From positions 1,355,072-1,419,071 of the forward strand of contig VYZB01000169.1 in assembly GCA_013397455.1 (NCBI GenBank): a DNA stretch of 64,000 nt, in the 5' to 3' direction. Source of the DNA: Crotophaga sulcirostris. Taxonomy: Eukaryota; Chordata; Aves; Cuculiformes; Crotophagidae. Below, piece after piece: positions 1-11,400 of this stretch (position 1 is the stretch's first letter; each line of letters starts with the position of its first letter). Made by a program: the position numbers and the translations under genes. Below the pieces are notes generated by a model, which searched no databases, was not told where the DNA came from, and saw nothing but the letters and a program-made list of their open reading frames with translations.

Positions 1-2481
1 CATCTTTGGGGCAATTAAAGCCACAAAGTAGTGTGCATTGATACCACCTGTTACTAAGGCTGATTTTGGGAGGAGATTGTTTTATTTCAATGCTAAGGGC
101 CTTGATGAAACACCCTATCAAACTCATGGTCTTTGAGTATTATAATTTATTACCCACAGAAATGAGACCATTAAACGATCGAATGGGCAGCCTATTAAAG
201 CCAAAAAGAGAAATGCACATTTCAGGCTTCTTCTTCTCCTCCTCCCAGTCCCCCTTTTTTTGTAGGTGAGGTCTCCTTTATTCTTTTGCCAAAGGATCTT
301 CCCTTCATCGAAAGGCACGGAGCAACTCAGCAAAGAAAAACTGTCCCTGTCACCGTCCCCTGCACAAGGCCCTGCTCTAATACAGCTCAGAGGACTTTCT
401 GTCATTGACATATAGGAACTTATTTTGTCTTCTGCTCTAGAAAAATGCCAGCAGGACAAGAGCTGGGAGGGGGGCTTTGTTTTTCACTTATTTTGCAGGT
501 GTCTTTGAGGAGCAGGGTCTTTGCCCCACACCTCCTCATTGAGACAGGGCACAGGGTAAATACAAAAAAAATGCCAATAAAATGTCAATAAATCCAGCCC
601 AAGCTTATTTTGATACCAGAGAACATTCATGAGCATTCCCTCAGATGTGCAAATAATTCTTTGTTTCTTCCATCCTTTCTTCCATCCTCCTTTGATTTGG
701 AACAGAGAAGAAATAATAAAAATGCCTCCATTTTTCTTGTGCTGTTTCCCATCTGGAAGCACATATAACCCTGGGACAGAGTGCTTGCCCTTGTCACATT
801 GGCAGTCTAATAATCGGCTGAGGAAACAGGTTGTGATGAGCCTGGGAGCCCCTCGTGTGATACCCCAGCCCCTGCACCAATCCAGCCCTGACACAGGACC
901 CTTTCCCCTTTCAGTCAGAGGAAGGTAACCCCGTCTTCTTCAACCTGTGCCTTATTTCCAGACCACACCTACAGTCATTAACAAAGTCAAAGAAAAGTGC
1001 TCTGATTTTCCCATTGCAAGCATACTTAACATTTTATCCTTGCTCTTTTTTATCCTGTCCCTTCCAATAGTCATTAAATTTATTAAGTGGCTTCTACAAG
1101 TGACTCTCACTTCTAAAAACGACCAGATCATCAGCACGGAATATATATCTAGGTTCAGTCCCTCTTTTCTTATCTTTTCTGACAAACCACTCTCCTTCAC
1201 AGTTTTATCTATATAATTGATGAACCACACATGACATAATTTACAGCCCTCTCCAGCAACCTTCTAAACGGCACACCAGTCATTCCAGGATCACACTCTC
1301 TCAACTCAGCTGCTCTGCCCAGCTCCTATAAAACTATTTTTTTTCCCCTTTGGTCTATACAAACCTACAGTGAAATAAGTAAAAATAGAGACTTAACTAA
1401 GATTTCAGACAAAATATGCCAAAAGGCTAAAAAGAAGAAGAAAAGCTACCGTTACCAGAAATATCTGCATTCATTGTTTGTGCACACAAAGGCACAGCTC
1501 TGCCCTTTGCCTTTGTGCAAGTGAAGGGAATTCAGAACTAGTAGCTACACTAACAGATAGGGCATGAAGGAGAAGGATGTTGCTCCTGCTTTCTCTTCCC
1601 TTTCTCTTAATGCATGGAAGACCTTGCATCTATTGCTTTCTTAGGAAGAAAGCAGGAGCCGTGCCTCGGAAAGGGAGCCCTTCCATTGCCTTTCCTAATA
1701 GCAGTGTGAGACAGACAAATGAACAATATCAATTTTTCCACAAAAGGTAGAATACGGCGGCAGATAGAAAGTAGCTCCTGCATAACAGAAGCCATCATTA
1801 TGGGGACAGTAAGCATGAAAGAGTACCTTTATGTGGTCTGAGATAGATTACAAGATCTCTACGAATTAAGGGAAAATAGTGAAAGCCTCTCCCAGCAATT
1901 ACAAGAACAATACAAGGGCACACAGACATGCAGAGGGAGAAAAAAACACAGAGGCACAGAGTGGAAAGGCTGAGATCTGGCCCCTAATTCAGGTTGCTTT
2001 ATGAATTCATTTTAATCTCGAGTTTCAGCCTGAGCTTTTGATATTCAGATAAGTGGAGCTCACTTTCACCCAGAAAAATGGCAATCTCTGCCTCTGTGGA
2101 GCAACACCAAGCACGTAAAGCTTTCCCTTCCCTTCCCATTTCATTTAGATAATTTTATTGGGAATGTGTTTCTGCCATGGTAGGCAGGATCCTGGGAAGA
2201 GGAGATAAATCCTTTAATTATTGTGATTCCTGCAGATGAGTGGCGAGCTGTGGTGGGGCAGCACTACAACCTGCAGACATGAAGGCATCTGCCTGGAAGT
2301 GTGGCAGAGGTGCCCCTGCCATAGCCTTGAGCTCTGAGAGACAAAGGCTCAGAGCAGCCCAGAGAAGAACCCCCAGTCCTGTAGATGAGATCCTGAAAAA
2401 TGAGGAAGCACAGGTCTTGTATATCTACTTTCCATGGCTCTGCTGTGTCCTTCAACTTGCAACACCTATCATTCCCTTCAG
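1..2481. other. Unique non-coding sequence, no recognised feature
   Basis: AT-rich sequence with stops in all frames and no interspersed repeat that I recognise. Open stretches of up to about 136 codons occur, but their translations resemble no family and they lack convincing splice or start context. The segment could be intronic or intergenic. Its right end (about 2450-2481) is a pyrimidine-rich tract that serves the candidate exon starting at 2482. Confidence 0.6.
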
Positions 2482-2526
2482 GCATCCCCCAACATCCGAA
2501 AGTATCACCGAAAAAAAAGCAACAAG
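2482..2526 (+). other. Candidate 45-bp internal exon (plus strand)
   Basis: The segment is preceded by a strong acceptor (a pyrimidine-rich stretch ending CATTCCCTTCAG) and followed by a good donor (AACAAG, then GTGAGACTC). Its length is a multiple of three and all three frames are open. One frame is rich in Lys and Arg. Small in-phase exons of this kind are common in vertebrate neuronal genes, but a 45-bp open segment between good splice motifs can also arise by chance. I do not recognise the peptide. With the frame that leaves one base over, it would join in phase to the candidate exon at 7175-7257. Basis: splice motifs seen, function unknown. Confidence 0.2.
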
Positions 2527-3156
2527 GTGAGACTCAACTCTTGTCCTTCTTTTTCATAAGTATTGTTTAGAAAACATACCCTGTAGTCAAAGGTGCATGA
2601 AGACAGCTCAAAATAGCAGCGTCATCTGATTCATTTCGGGTTTAAACTGGGAAGCACAATGTTCTTAGATAAAAAAGTCCTTTTATTTTTAGAAGCGACG
2701 TATCAGGTATGCATGAATGGGCACAAGTCTCTTCCATTGAGTGATTCCAAGCGTAGGGTTTGGCTCAGACTCTGCCAGCCCTCCTCGTTAGACCTTGAAA
2801 ACAAGCTTTGAAACAAGGGAGGGAAGTTCCACAGAAGGAGCTGGAGAAAGCTCAGGAGGAAAATCTGCCCTCAGTAGGAGAGTGTCGTGCACTGTGAATG
2901 GTCAGAAGGGGTAACGATCAGAGAGACAAATTAGTTTTCATGAACTTCGTTCTCCTCCTGCAGAAAAGTCCTAATTGAGGAGTGTTTTCCCTGACCACAA
3001 CATGAAACCTCTGGTGAACGAGCTCATTATCTGAGTGCCACACTGGGACAAGATTTGCCGCGTATTATTTTTTAATAGGCAAGAGCTGACTGTTTGCAAA
3101 TAAGTAGTTATCTGAAAGTGTGAGAGTAAAGCTGGCTGGCCCCAGGAAGGCCAGGG

Positions 3157-3631
3157 ATCTGTTGGAGCGAGTCCAGAGGAGGCCACAAAAATGATCCAAG
3201 GGATGGAGCACCTCTTCTATGAAGAAAGGCTGAGACAGTTGGGGTCATTCAACCTGGAGAAGAGGAGGCTGCGGGGAGACCTTAGAGAAGCTTTTCAGTA
3301 CTTAAAAAGGGGGCCTACAAGAAAGATGGGGACAGACTTTTAGCAAGGCCTGTAGTGATAGGAAAAGGGATAATGGTTTTAAACTAAAAGAGGGGAGATT
3401 CAGACTAGACTTAAGGATGATATTTTTTATGATAAGGACAGTGAGGCACCGGCACAGGTTGCCCAGAGAGGTAGCAGATGCCCCCCATCCCCAGAAACAT
3501 TCAAAGCCAGGTTGAATGGGGCTCTCTGCAACCTGACCCAGTGGGAGGTGTCCTTGTTCCTGCAGGGGGGGCTGGACTGGGTGAAAAGTCCCTTCCAACC
3601 CAACCCATTCTATGATTCTATTCTATGATTT
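3157..3631 (+). mobile_element. CR1 LINE 3' fragment, sense orientation
   Basis: The segment reads in CR1 sense orientation. It starts in the ORF2 C-terminal region (GTTGGAGCGAGTCCAGAGG, then a CTGGAGAAGAGGAGGCTGCG block) and runs through the degenerate end of ORF2 into the 3' UTR. It closes with CCCTTCCAACCCAACCCATT and the diagnostic 8-bp tail ATTCTATG in imperfect repeats (about 3608-3631). It is 5'-truncated, as most CR1 insertions are, and frame-broken, so it makes no protein. CR1 is the dominant LINE of bird genomes, so this is the first strong hint of an avian source. The short open frame running against it (3302-3598, minus) is a shadow of the repeat. Confidence 0.93.
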
Positions 3632-5981
3632 TTCTACTTCTAACTGAGAAGGAAAAACTGTGTCTGTTTCTTGATTCTGCACGGCATCCAGAGTCACAAA
3701 CCACGTGTCTCTTCCCTGCTCACCTCTTGCTCCGCACCACCACTTCAATGTGGGTCTTCTCAGAGCCCCTGACCTGCTACAATTAACCACTATGAGCTTT
3801 GTCATTGTCTCCAAGCAGGGAAGGAGAGAGGGAATAGCTCTGGCTTCTGTTCAAGCCTCTTGCAGTTACCAGCCCACCATATTCCATCATGTCTGGTCCA
3901 GCATAGATTGAAGAAAAATCCCTCATGGTCATCTCTGGATATTAGCTGGACATTTTAGTAGATGAAGATTCTTTTACTGCTTAATTTGATGACATGCATA
4001 GAGCAAGTGCTTAAGCACTTGCCTGACAGTTTAAAAGCAGGAATTTTGTTTCCTTGCCATTTTTTAATATATCTGCCTAACTACTTTATCATCTGATTTC
4101 CAAATTGCCCTTTCAAGCCTCGCAGCAAAATGTGCGTAATTGTGATGGATTTTTTTCTTTCCCTTCCCTTTGTCAACAAATGCATAATCAAGTCTACTAA
4201 ACTAAAAAAAAAAGCACAAACCCAAAACACCAGAAACAACCTAACAAGTTCTTCCAGCTATTTATCTAATTTGTATTGACATGAAAAGTCATGAATTCAA
4301 TTTAGAAGAATACATAAGATTCAGGAGCAAGGCATTTATGTTTATGTGTCCTTCTTGATGAACATCAAAACAAGACCCCTGCAGTGCTGGTCACATGAAA
4401 AAGCCATTAAAGGATTTGGTACTGAAGTGGCAAATTTCAGCTCCGTTGTGATAAATGTGTTCAAGTTACTTTGAACAAGATAAAGCAGAGGAGGCCATAA
4501 TGATACAATAATAGTGACTTTCCTGATGTTTGAATGTTTGTGTCACTGGATGCTTGGGACACTGAGATTTATCTAAGGAGCTTGAATATTATCCTACATT
4601 CTTTGAAGTTTTCAATTTTATAGTATGCTAACTTGGGCTATGCATTTTATGAGCGTACAGACCAACAGAGATGCTTCACTCACATCAACACAGAGGAACT
4701 GGATGAGTGCATGGGTATCAAATCTACTCTGGTTTGATTTTTACCACTTAGAGCTGCAAATGAAGCCTAGAGGAGCCGGAGATGCTCAGCAGCACTGAGG
4801 ATCATGTTGCTTTTTAAGCTGTGCTACTTCTGTCTGTGATGCTGAGCACTGTCTGACTTTTCCATGCCCCAGTTTACCCACGTGTAAAGCCTGCATGATA
4901 AAATGGAGGAGTTTGGAAACTAATTGATACTGATAGAGTCCTGAGAATCTTGAGTGAAAAGGACTTCAAGAATGCGTAATAGGATCATTAAGTGAAATGC
5001 CAGCAGAGATATTAAAAGCAGGGTCAAATTTTTCAGGCTATGAGGAAAAGTGGAGGAAGCAGGGCAGAGAGATGAAGACCCCAGAAGAGGATGAAAGTGG
5101 AGAAGAGGTAATGAAACAACCCGTCAGACATCAGAACAGAGACAGAACAGAGGTCTGAATTATTAAAGCCAATTAGCAACTTAATAAAGAGGCGGGTCTT
5201 TAAAAATGAAAGGAATAGAGTAGGTTAAAAAGGAACTTGAGACACTGGTCACCTAAGGAGAAAACAAATTATAAGAGAGCAACAGCAAAGCAGATTGCCA
5301 CAGAGCTGGAGATGGGGTTAGAGAGAACAGGGGCAGCCGTGGAGCAGCCAGCCAGCAAAATGAGATTCATGTTTCATTTATTTTCTTGCCTCCTAAAAAA
5401 ATTAAGATCACATCAAATGCTTTTGTTTGGTTTTAGGCTGATATATATCCCAGCAGCCTGGTAACCAGTAATTCAAGATCCTTTCCATTCCCATTGCCCT
5501 GAAAGCAAGTAAAATGAGAGAAGCAGGGAGGAGATAATTTCTGTGTACAAATTCACTATCATAGTTTTGCTGGATTCTGTTGTCTCTGGAAACAGATCAG
5601 GAGAGCTTTCCATAGGACCCTGCTTAGAGCAGCCTCTGAGAGTTCCCTTTACATATTTCATTGAATTGTGACATTAGAGATGCTATTTTGATTCCATCTG
5701 CTTGCTCAATTCAAATGAGAAAGAGAAACAATAAGCCGTATTAACTCTTTATCATGCCTATTTCATTGTTCCAAAACTAGTGGTTTAGGAGAACATGAAC
5801 TTCTTCAAAACAAGAGAGAGAAAGAACACAAATACAATCCTAAACTGAGCTTCAGTGTTAAGCTATGGGAGAAAACAAATGGAAGAGAAAAATGAGAACC
5901 GAGTCCCCTGTGGCACTGTCAAATGAAAAGTACAGAGCAAAGATGATATCTTGTCCTACTTGACAGGGCATTACTTAAAAG
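3632..5981. other. Unique non-coding sequence
   Basis: No gene, recognised repeat or structured element is visible. The stretch is AT-rich with an A-run near 4204-4213. The open frame at 5237-5464 has no splice context and no family resemblance. Confidence 0.6.
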
Positions 5982-6109
5982 TCATAGAATCATATCATAG
6001 AATAGTTTGGATTGGAAGGGACCTTAAAGCCCATCCAGTTCCAACCCTCCCGCCATGGGCAGGGACACCTCCCACTGGATCAGGGGGCTCAAAGCCCCAG
6101 CCTGGTCTT
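5982..6109 (-). mobile_element. CR1 LINE 3' end fragment, antisense
   Basis: The plus strand reads CATAGAATCATATCATAGAA, then GGAAGGGACCTTAAAGCCCA and CACCTCCCACTGGATCAG. This is the reverse complement of the CR1 3' UTR and its ATTCTATG tail. Only about 128 bp survive, a strongly 5'-truncated insertion with no coding part. Confidence 0.93.
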
Positions 6110-7174
6110 TCTTTATGTAACGCTGGGAAGGTACGTATGAACGTACACAAAACCACCTGCAAGTGCATGTTTAAATGAGGACACTCTGCAGGCCCTCCAG
6201 TAGGGGCTTTCACAGTATTGGGGCCAAATCAGGCACCTGGACATCAAGGAGAGGTGATGGAGCCCCGCGCCGCCCACTGGCTCATGAATTGCTTCATCAC
6301 AATTGAAAGAACAGCAGCCATAGGACTGCTCCCTCCCTTCTTTCCCTCTCCTCATACAAATCCCCGCAGGATTTTCCGGGCCACATTATTAATTTCAGTG
6401 GTTTGATAATTGCCCTTACAAGAGATACTGCAGCACAACTGCAACTGCTAAATAGGATAAATAGCATATTTGTAAAGCAAGAAATCAATAGATCTTTGCT
6501 TTCCTTCAGTAACCTTCCTGATGCATAGCAATTTTTAATGGCCTTTTTGTCAATATCTGTAGAGATAGAACATATTAGCTAAAATAACATTGAGGGCATC
6601 TCTCACTAAGTTTTTTTCCATGGAGGCTTGACCGTCCTTACCAAGTTCCCCCAAAACCTCAACAGGTAGAAAGCATCACTTACTGGTAATATTGCCTCCC
6701 AAAGTAATGTTAGCAAAACTGCCATTAAACATTGTGTTTGGTCACTGGGTTCACACTTCAAGAAGGATGTGGAAGTATTGGGAAGAGACTACAAGAAGGA
6801 CCCAGGATGCTACAGTGGCTGAAAAATAAAGCACACCTTATTTATCTGTGAAGCCCATTTAGCTGAACCCCTCTAGTTGGCCTTAGGGCAACACACAGTA
6901 GCAGCAAACACACTCTCACATGAGGGTGTCTGGAATTAGGGAACATTTGACATTAAGGAAAAGGCATAATGACAATTTAGTGTTGGAAGTTGGACGAGCT
7001 CAACCTTGGAAGAAAACATACAGCTTTGTAGCACTGATTAAAGTTTGTAACCCAAGGCAGATGTTTCTCGTCTTGCTACCTAGAGGTTTTCAGCTGTACT
7101 TCAGAGCTGCAGAAAAGAGGTTTCCTCTCCTCTTACTACACAACTTGACTTTGTGCTCTTTCTCTTTTGCTCAG
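6110..7174. other. Unique sequence with a possible conserved regulatory stretch
   Basis: There is no gene. Around 6240-6500 a short CpG-bearing patch (GCCCCGCGCCGCCC) is followed by clustered TAAT and ATTA homeodomain-type cores and a GTGGTTT Runt-type core. The mixture resembles vertebrate conserved non-coding elements. This is only an impression of composition; conservation cannot be judged from one sequence. Confidence 0.3.
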
Positions 7175-7257
7175 CACTTGCAAGCCAAGCTGAGGAGGGA
7201 GTTCTGCACCCGGCAGACCAGTATTGTGACATCATTCTGACAGGAGAAAGAACACGT
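7175..7257 (+). other. Candidate 83-bp internal exon (plus strand)
   Basis: The acceptor is very good: a long pyrimidine tract (CTCTTTCTCTTTTGCTCAG) directly before 7175. The donor after 7257 is also good (ACACGT, then GTAAGCAC). One frame stays open through all 83 bases if the first two bases complete a codon, giving 27 full codons ending in phase 0. The peptide contains HPADQYCDIILTGERTR, which looks coding-like but which I cannot place in a family. A chance open frame of this length is likely enough that the splice motifs carry the evidence. Alternatives are a lncRNA exon or a pseudo-exon. Confidence 0.25.
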
Positions 7258-9960
7258 GTAAGCACTTGGCTTTTTGACTTGAGAAGTTGGCAAGAGCTGA
7301 AGTTACTTCCTCATTTTTTCAAGAACTAAAATAATTGGGTCACTAAAGTATTGAAATAGGTTATTCATGGAAATATACCAAGGTTGTACAGGCTTAGGTT
7401 TCACATGGATGATCTAATGGCTCCCGCAGAAAACAATTAGAAGCAGTTTCTGTCTTACTTGTATGCAGAAATTGATCTGTTCCCATGCAGCAGCCAACCA
7501 AGCCAAGCTTGACTGGCAGGTAAGTAGAAAATGATTTACAACAGGAAAACATGACACTAATTCTAAGCAAAACCTTGTCTATCATGATTCAAAGATCATA
7601 TAGCCACATCTGAACGTGGTACTGATCGCTTCCTCAAGGAGTTCAGCTGGCTGTACGCATGCCTCCGCTGAGCTAGTATTAATGCTGCCTGAAGATGTTG
7701 ACATCATCACATTTCTAATGATAATACAAATCTCCCCCCCTTTGTGAATATCAAAGAGCCATATGGTCAATTAGCTGTGCCCAATGCTTGCCCAGCATTA
7801 TTAGAGCATGCAACGCAGAAATATATATTTTAAATTCTTGCCTGCACTCAAAAGTCGTTAACATTTTTTAAAAAAATCAAATTTAGGGTGAACTAACAGC
7901 TTTTCTTAAGGAATCCTGGTGGAGAAGTGGCATTCAGAGACACATAAAAAACAAATTCATTACAAATTTGAGAAACAGAGAATGAACCTATGAAGCAGGA
8001 AGTTTATGTTCATAAAGATGTATAAGACTACAAATCATTTATTCCAAAAAGTACACGTTGTAGATTACCTGGCATACAAATGTCTTTGTTTAGGACCCTT
8101 GACTTCTATTAGTATTAATTACTTTTGCTGGCAACTTTAAATGTATAGTGGCCTTAAAGCAAGGGCAATACCTATTAAGTTTAATTACTTTCTCCTTCAG
8201 CCTAAGCAATAAAGAAGTATGGTGGAGACCTGGTTATTAACTGAGCGTGGCATCCAAATGAAGACACAGTGCACAATAATTGTGTTTGTTGAGCCATAAG
8301 CTGGTGTTTCTCATTGGTCTCTCCTATTCCAAAGATGAGACGAGCTGTAGGTAGCCAGTAAAGATTTCCTTCCCTTGACCTACTTTGGACAAAATCTCGT
8401 CCTCAGTCACATTTAAGCCCTCATCACTTTCACTTTTGCAGCAAAGGACAAACAAACAGCTCCCCTTCCTGCTTGCACATCAACCATTTCAAGCCAGAGC
8501 TTCAAATACTCTGAAGACTTATCTACTGGGGTTTTTTTGTAGGTTAGCTGATTTTAAATAATAGAAGCAACTGCCTAGATACCATCATCTTTTGTGTTCT
8601 TCAGGAGCGAAATTATGTTTTTTCTTGCTTTGAATAATTTCTACCAGCATTTTTATGAAGCTACTGAAATTTGGTCTGAGGATGAGCTTCAGTAGTAGGA
8701 AAAGTGATGTTTATATGGCTTCGTGCTTGTGTGTCTGTATCTATGGCTTTGAAACTTATTTAAAGCTACCATTAACTCTGGAATTCCTCGGGACTTAAGT
8801 CACCTTGCGACTACAAGATCAAAATTTGACATGAAAAAGAGCTTGCTTTAAAAATGAACAAATAAGTGACAAGAGTGAATGATTGCCCAAAAGCATGATG
8901 ACTTCCACAGGACCAGGAAACCCTGCACGGTCTTGCCACCAGCCCTTTTGCTTATTTAAACATTTCTCCACAGATTTTGATGTCATTTCCATCATTACTG
9001 TTTCCAAGTTGTCTCTCTGGACCATGCCAAGCAGTTTTCAGATGCATTTCTTTTCTCACTGCTCATCCCTGAATGAATATATTCTGTGGCCACATTAGAA
9101 AAGGATCCCATGGAGTTTCTGCATTCAAACCAGCCTGCACTTCTACCTAACAATGTTCTGAGGCCATCTCTGATATTGTTACTCTGAGTGGTGTATCAAA
9201 ACTTTACTTCCAAGTATTCAAAAAAAGGATGGAAAAGGAATTCCAATAACGTACTTCTCATGCTAGGAATATTTGTTTTCAAAAACATCAAGTACATAAC
9301 AGCATATAAAAATGCATCTGCTACTATTTATCTAATCTTCCCACGCAGGTTTAACAATTTGCATTAAATTAGTAGACCAGCATATGCTAATAAGCATCAA
9401 AATGTCTTACTGCCCATTTGCATTCACAGGAACCCAGAATAGCAATCAAGGAATTATTAGTACAAGCTTAAAATAGGAAGGAAATTCCAACTTGATTTTT
9501 ATGAGGAGCTTTTGACCATTTGAAGCACCAGGCACGTGCTGAGTTCACAAAATGAGATAAGATCCTGGTCTCCGTTTTATAGCCAGCGAACAGATAAATG
9601 TGGTTCCTACACACAAGTGTTTATTTACATCAATAAAAAAATCACACAAAAAGAATCTATACCATTGACCCTGGAGAGAAAGACTACAACGACTTGCCTA
9701 AATCTCATATTAATGGGAAAAGGAACCGTGCTGCAGCATAGCCACCCAGAGGAGAGACTCCACCACTGCCACTTGCTGCGAGGGAGCAGAGGCAGAGGTG
9801 GAAGAAAAACTGCTTAACAGCCTCCTCAGAAGGGATATTATCTGGGGTGGAGAAAGTTTACTCACGGAATAGGAGTAAAATTCACCTTTGAGTGAGCTGC
9901 GGAGGTGAAGGAAATGTTAATAAAGGAGAACACCTAGCGACAAAAGGGCAGAAACATAAA
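7258..9960. other. Unique non-coding sequence
   Basis: No recognisable gene or interspersed repeat. It is AT-rich with many stops. The open frames around 8819-9098 lie opposite each other on both strands and lack supporting signals. Confidence 0.6.
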
Positions 9961-10044
9961 ATCACAGAATGGTTTGGGTTGGACCTTAAAGCCCATCCAG
10001 TTATAACCTCCCTGCCATGGAGGGGGACAACTCCCACTGGACCA
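9961..10044 (-). mobile_element. CR1 LINE 3' end fragment, antisense (very short)
   Basis: The plus strand reads ATCACAGAATGGTTTGGGTT, then CCTTAAAGCCCATCCAGTT and CTCCCACTGGA, the reverse complement of the last part of the CR1 3' UTR. There is a small internal deletion after the TTGGGTTGGA block. About 85 bp remain. Confidence 0.9.
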
Positions 10045-10383
10045 TTCCCTTCTTTTTGATGTGGGACTAAAATACTGACAGTGCTTCTCCCTACACTCAG
10101 GAGCCTTTCCCCTGTGTTTGCATCTTTGTTTTATGGTTCAATCAAACAATAATTGATGTAAAAAGCAGTACAATTTTTTTTGTTTTCCTTGATCCCCAGA
10201 TTATTGCCTCTTCTGGTTTAGTTTGGCAGAATAAAGTCCATGTTCCCTGGGACAGTACCATGGCATTCTGTTGGGACTGGTGCCCTCCCATGCCAGGCTG
10301 AGAAGGAAACCTCTCCTCTACAGCAACAAGGAGATTGGAGAGGTCTCTGTGAGCTGCATTTAAAGGACAAAGAAAATAAAATT

Positions 10384-10474
10384 AGTAAAAAAAAAAAAAT
10401 TAAAAAAAGAAAAAGAAGAAAAAGAACAGGGAGAAGATGGTATAAAAAATAAAAAAGAGACTAAAAAAATGTTA
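10384..10474 (+). repeat. A-rich low-complexity tract
   Basis: About 90 bases dominated by A with scattered G and T (runs of A13, A7 and AAAAAGAAGAAAAAG). It lies immediately upstream of the RTE remnant. It may be a decayed simple repeat or the poly-A end of another retrotransposed copy. The open frame running through it (10240-10452) is a composition artefact. Confidence 0.8.
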
Positions 10475-10479
10475 TGAAT

Positions 10480-11127
10480 GGGGGAAAAAACACTAGGGAA
10501 GAATTTACTGTGGGGTGTGTCAACATTGTGGATAAAGAACTAGCAAAACAGGGAGAATATTTTCAAGGGTGTCTTCACAGACCAAACCAAAGGACTCGGT
10601 GTGCTGATAACGGCACACACACAGAAATACCCTCAGCCCCAACACCTGCACCAGTGACTGTGGAGGAAACACCTCCAGGGAGGCAGAGGCTGCAGCAGAA
10701 ATCATTTGGGGCTGGGAAAATAGTGCTCAAAGGGAGGGTGTAAGAAAACAACTGTGTGTTAAACAAACAGAAGAGAACCTGGAGAGGCAAGAAAGTGACA
10801 AGCAACTGGAAAAAGGCTTTAATTGCCAAACTGCCAAATTACTGTGATCTGATGGATTGTACCAATCGGTGCGGCATAGACTTACTGTCAGCATCCAAGA
10901 AAACTTCGGGAGAGGATAATTTTATCGCAGATGAAATCGGAGACACACAAGCAGCTAAACGAGAAACAAGAGGGTTTCAGAGGAGACTTGTGCAGCCATC
11001 ATCATTAGCTTTATTGACTTTGAGAAAGCCTTTGATAGTCTTGAGAATAACACTTCCAGAAGATAAAGGCTGGATGCGGATTATCACAGGAGATAGCAAG
11101 AACAGAAAACCTTTATGGAGATCCTGA
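10480..11127 (+). pseudogene. Broken RTE reverse-transcriptase ORF fragment
   Basis: This is the best-preserved coding part of the RTE remnant. The first two blocks share a frame and are interrupted by a stop at 10741-10743. The frame then changes twice before motif A. The encoded enzyme would have copied the element's RNA at a nicked target. Loss of frame and of the motif C aspartate means no activity. The endonuclease domain that starts intact RTE proteins is not seen. Confidence 0.75.
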
Positions 11128-11400
11128 CTGGTGTAACAGGCTCATAATAGCAAGTGGAGTGAAGTGAAGTGTTTCCAGCACCTGTGTATTTGTTCATTAG
11201 AAAATTACTGGAAGAAGGAAGCCAACAGCCTACAATTTTGCAGACAGCAAGGCAGATCTCTCATTTTCTGCGCACAAGAAACAGGCGGATACCAAACGTC
11301 GGGTGATTTAGGCTGAAAAGAGGTGGGAGAGGATTGCCATGAAAACAATACAGGATACGTACAACAGCGTGAAAGACAAGCAAACCTGACTTAACTGTTA
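10480..11400 (+). mobile_element. Decayed RTE-clade LINE, reverse-transcriptase region
   Basis: Translation shows ordered blocks of an RTE-type non-LTR retrotransposon polyprotein. The region upstream of the RT carries KQGEYFQGCLHRPN at about 10546-10587. An RT N-terminal block with NWKKALIAKLP (10804-10836) and GIDLLS (10873-10890) follows. Next is EKQEGFRG (10961-10984), equivalent to the family's EQAGFR block, then RT motif A as FIDFEKAFDS (11010-11039). Finally a FAD remnant of the catalytic FADD motif C lies at 11237-11245, with the second Asp position replaced. These blocks sit in all three forward frames, with an in-frame stop at 10741, shifts at about 10890-10910 and 10985-11009, and more stops after 11125. 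The element is therefore dead and apparently shortened between the EQAGFR and motif A blocks. Exact ends are not visible. In birds the best-known RTE lineage is AviRTE, but assignment to it is inference. Confidence 0.85.

Noticed and set aside
6660..6750. Short minus-strand exon with donor ACCA/GTAAGTGATG (SFANITLGGNIT-like frame)
   Set aside because: The donor is good, but the possible acceptors lack a pyrimidine tract and the open segment is only about 35-70 bases.
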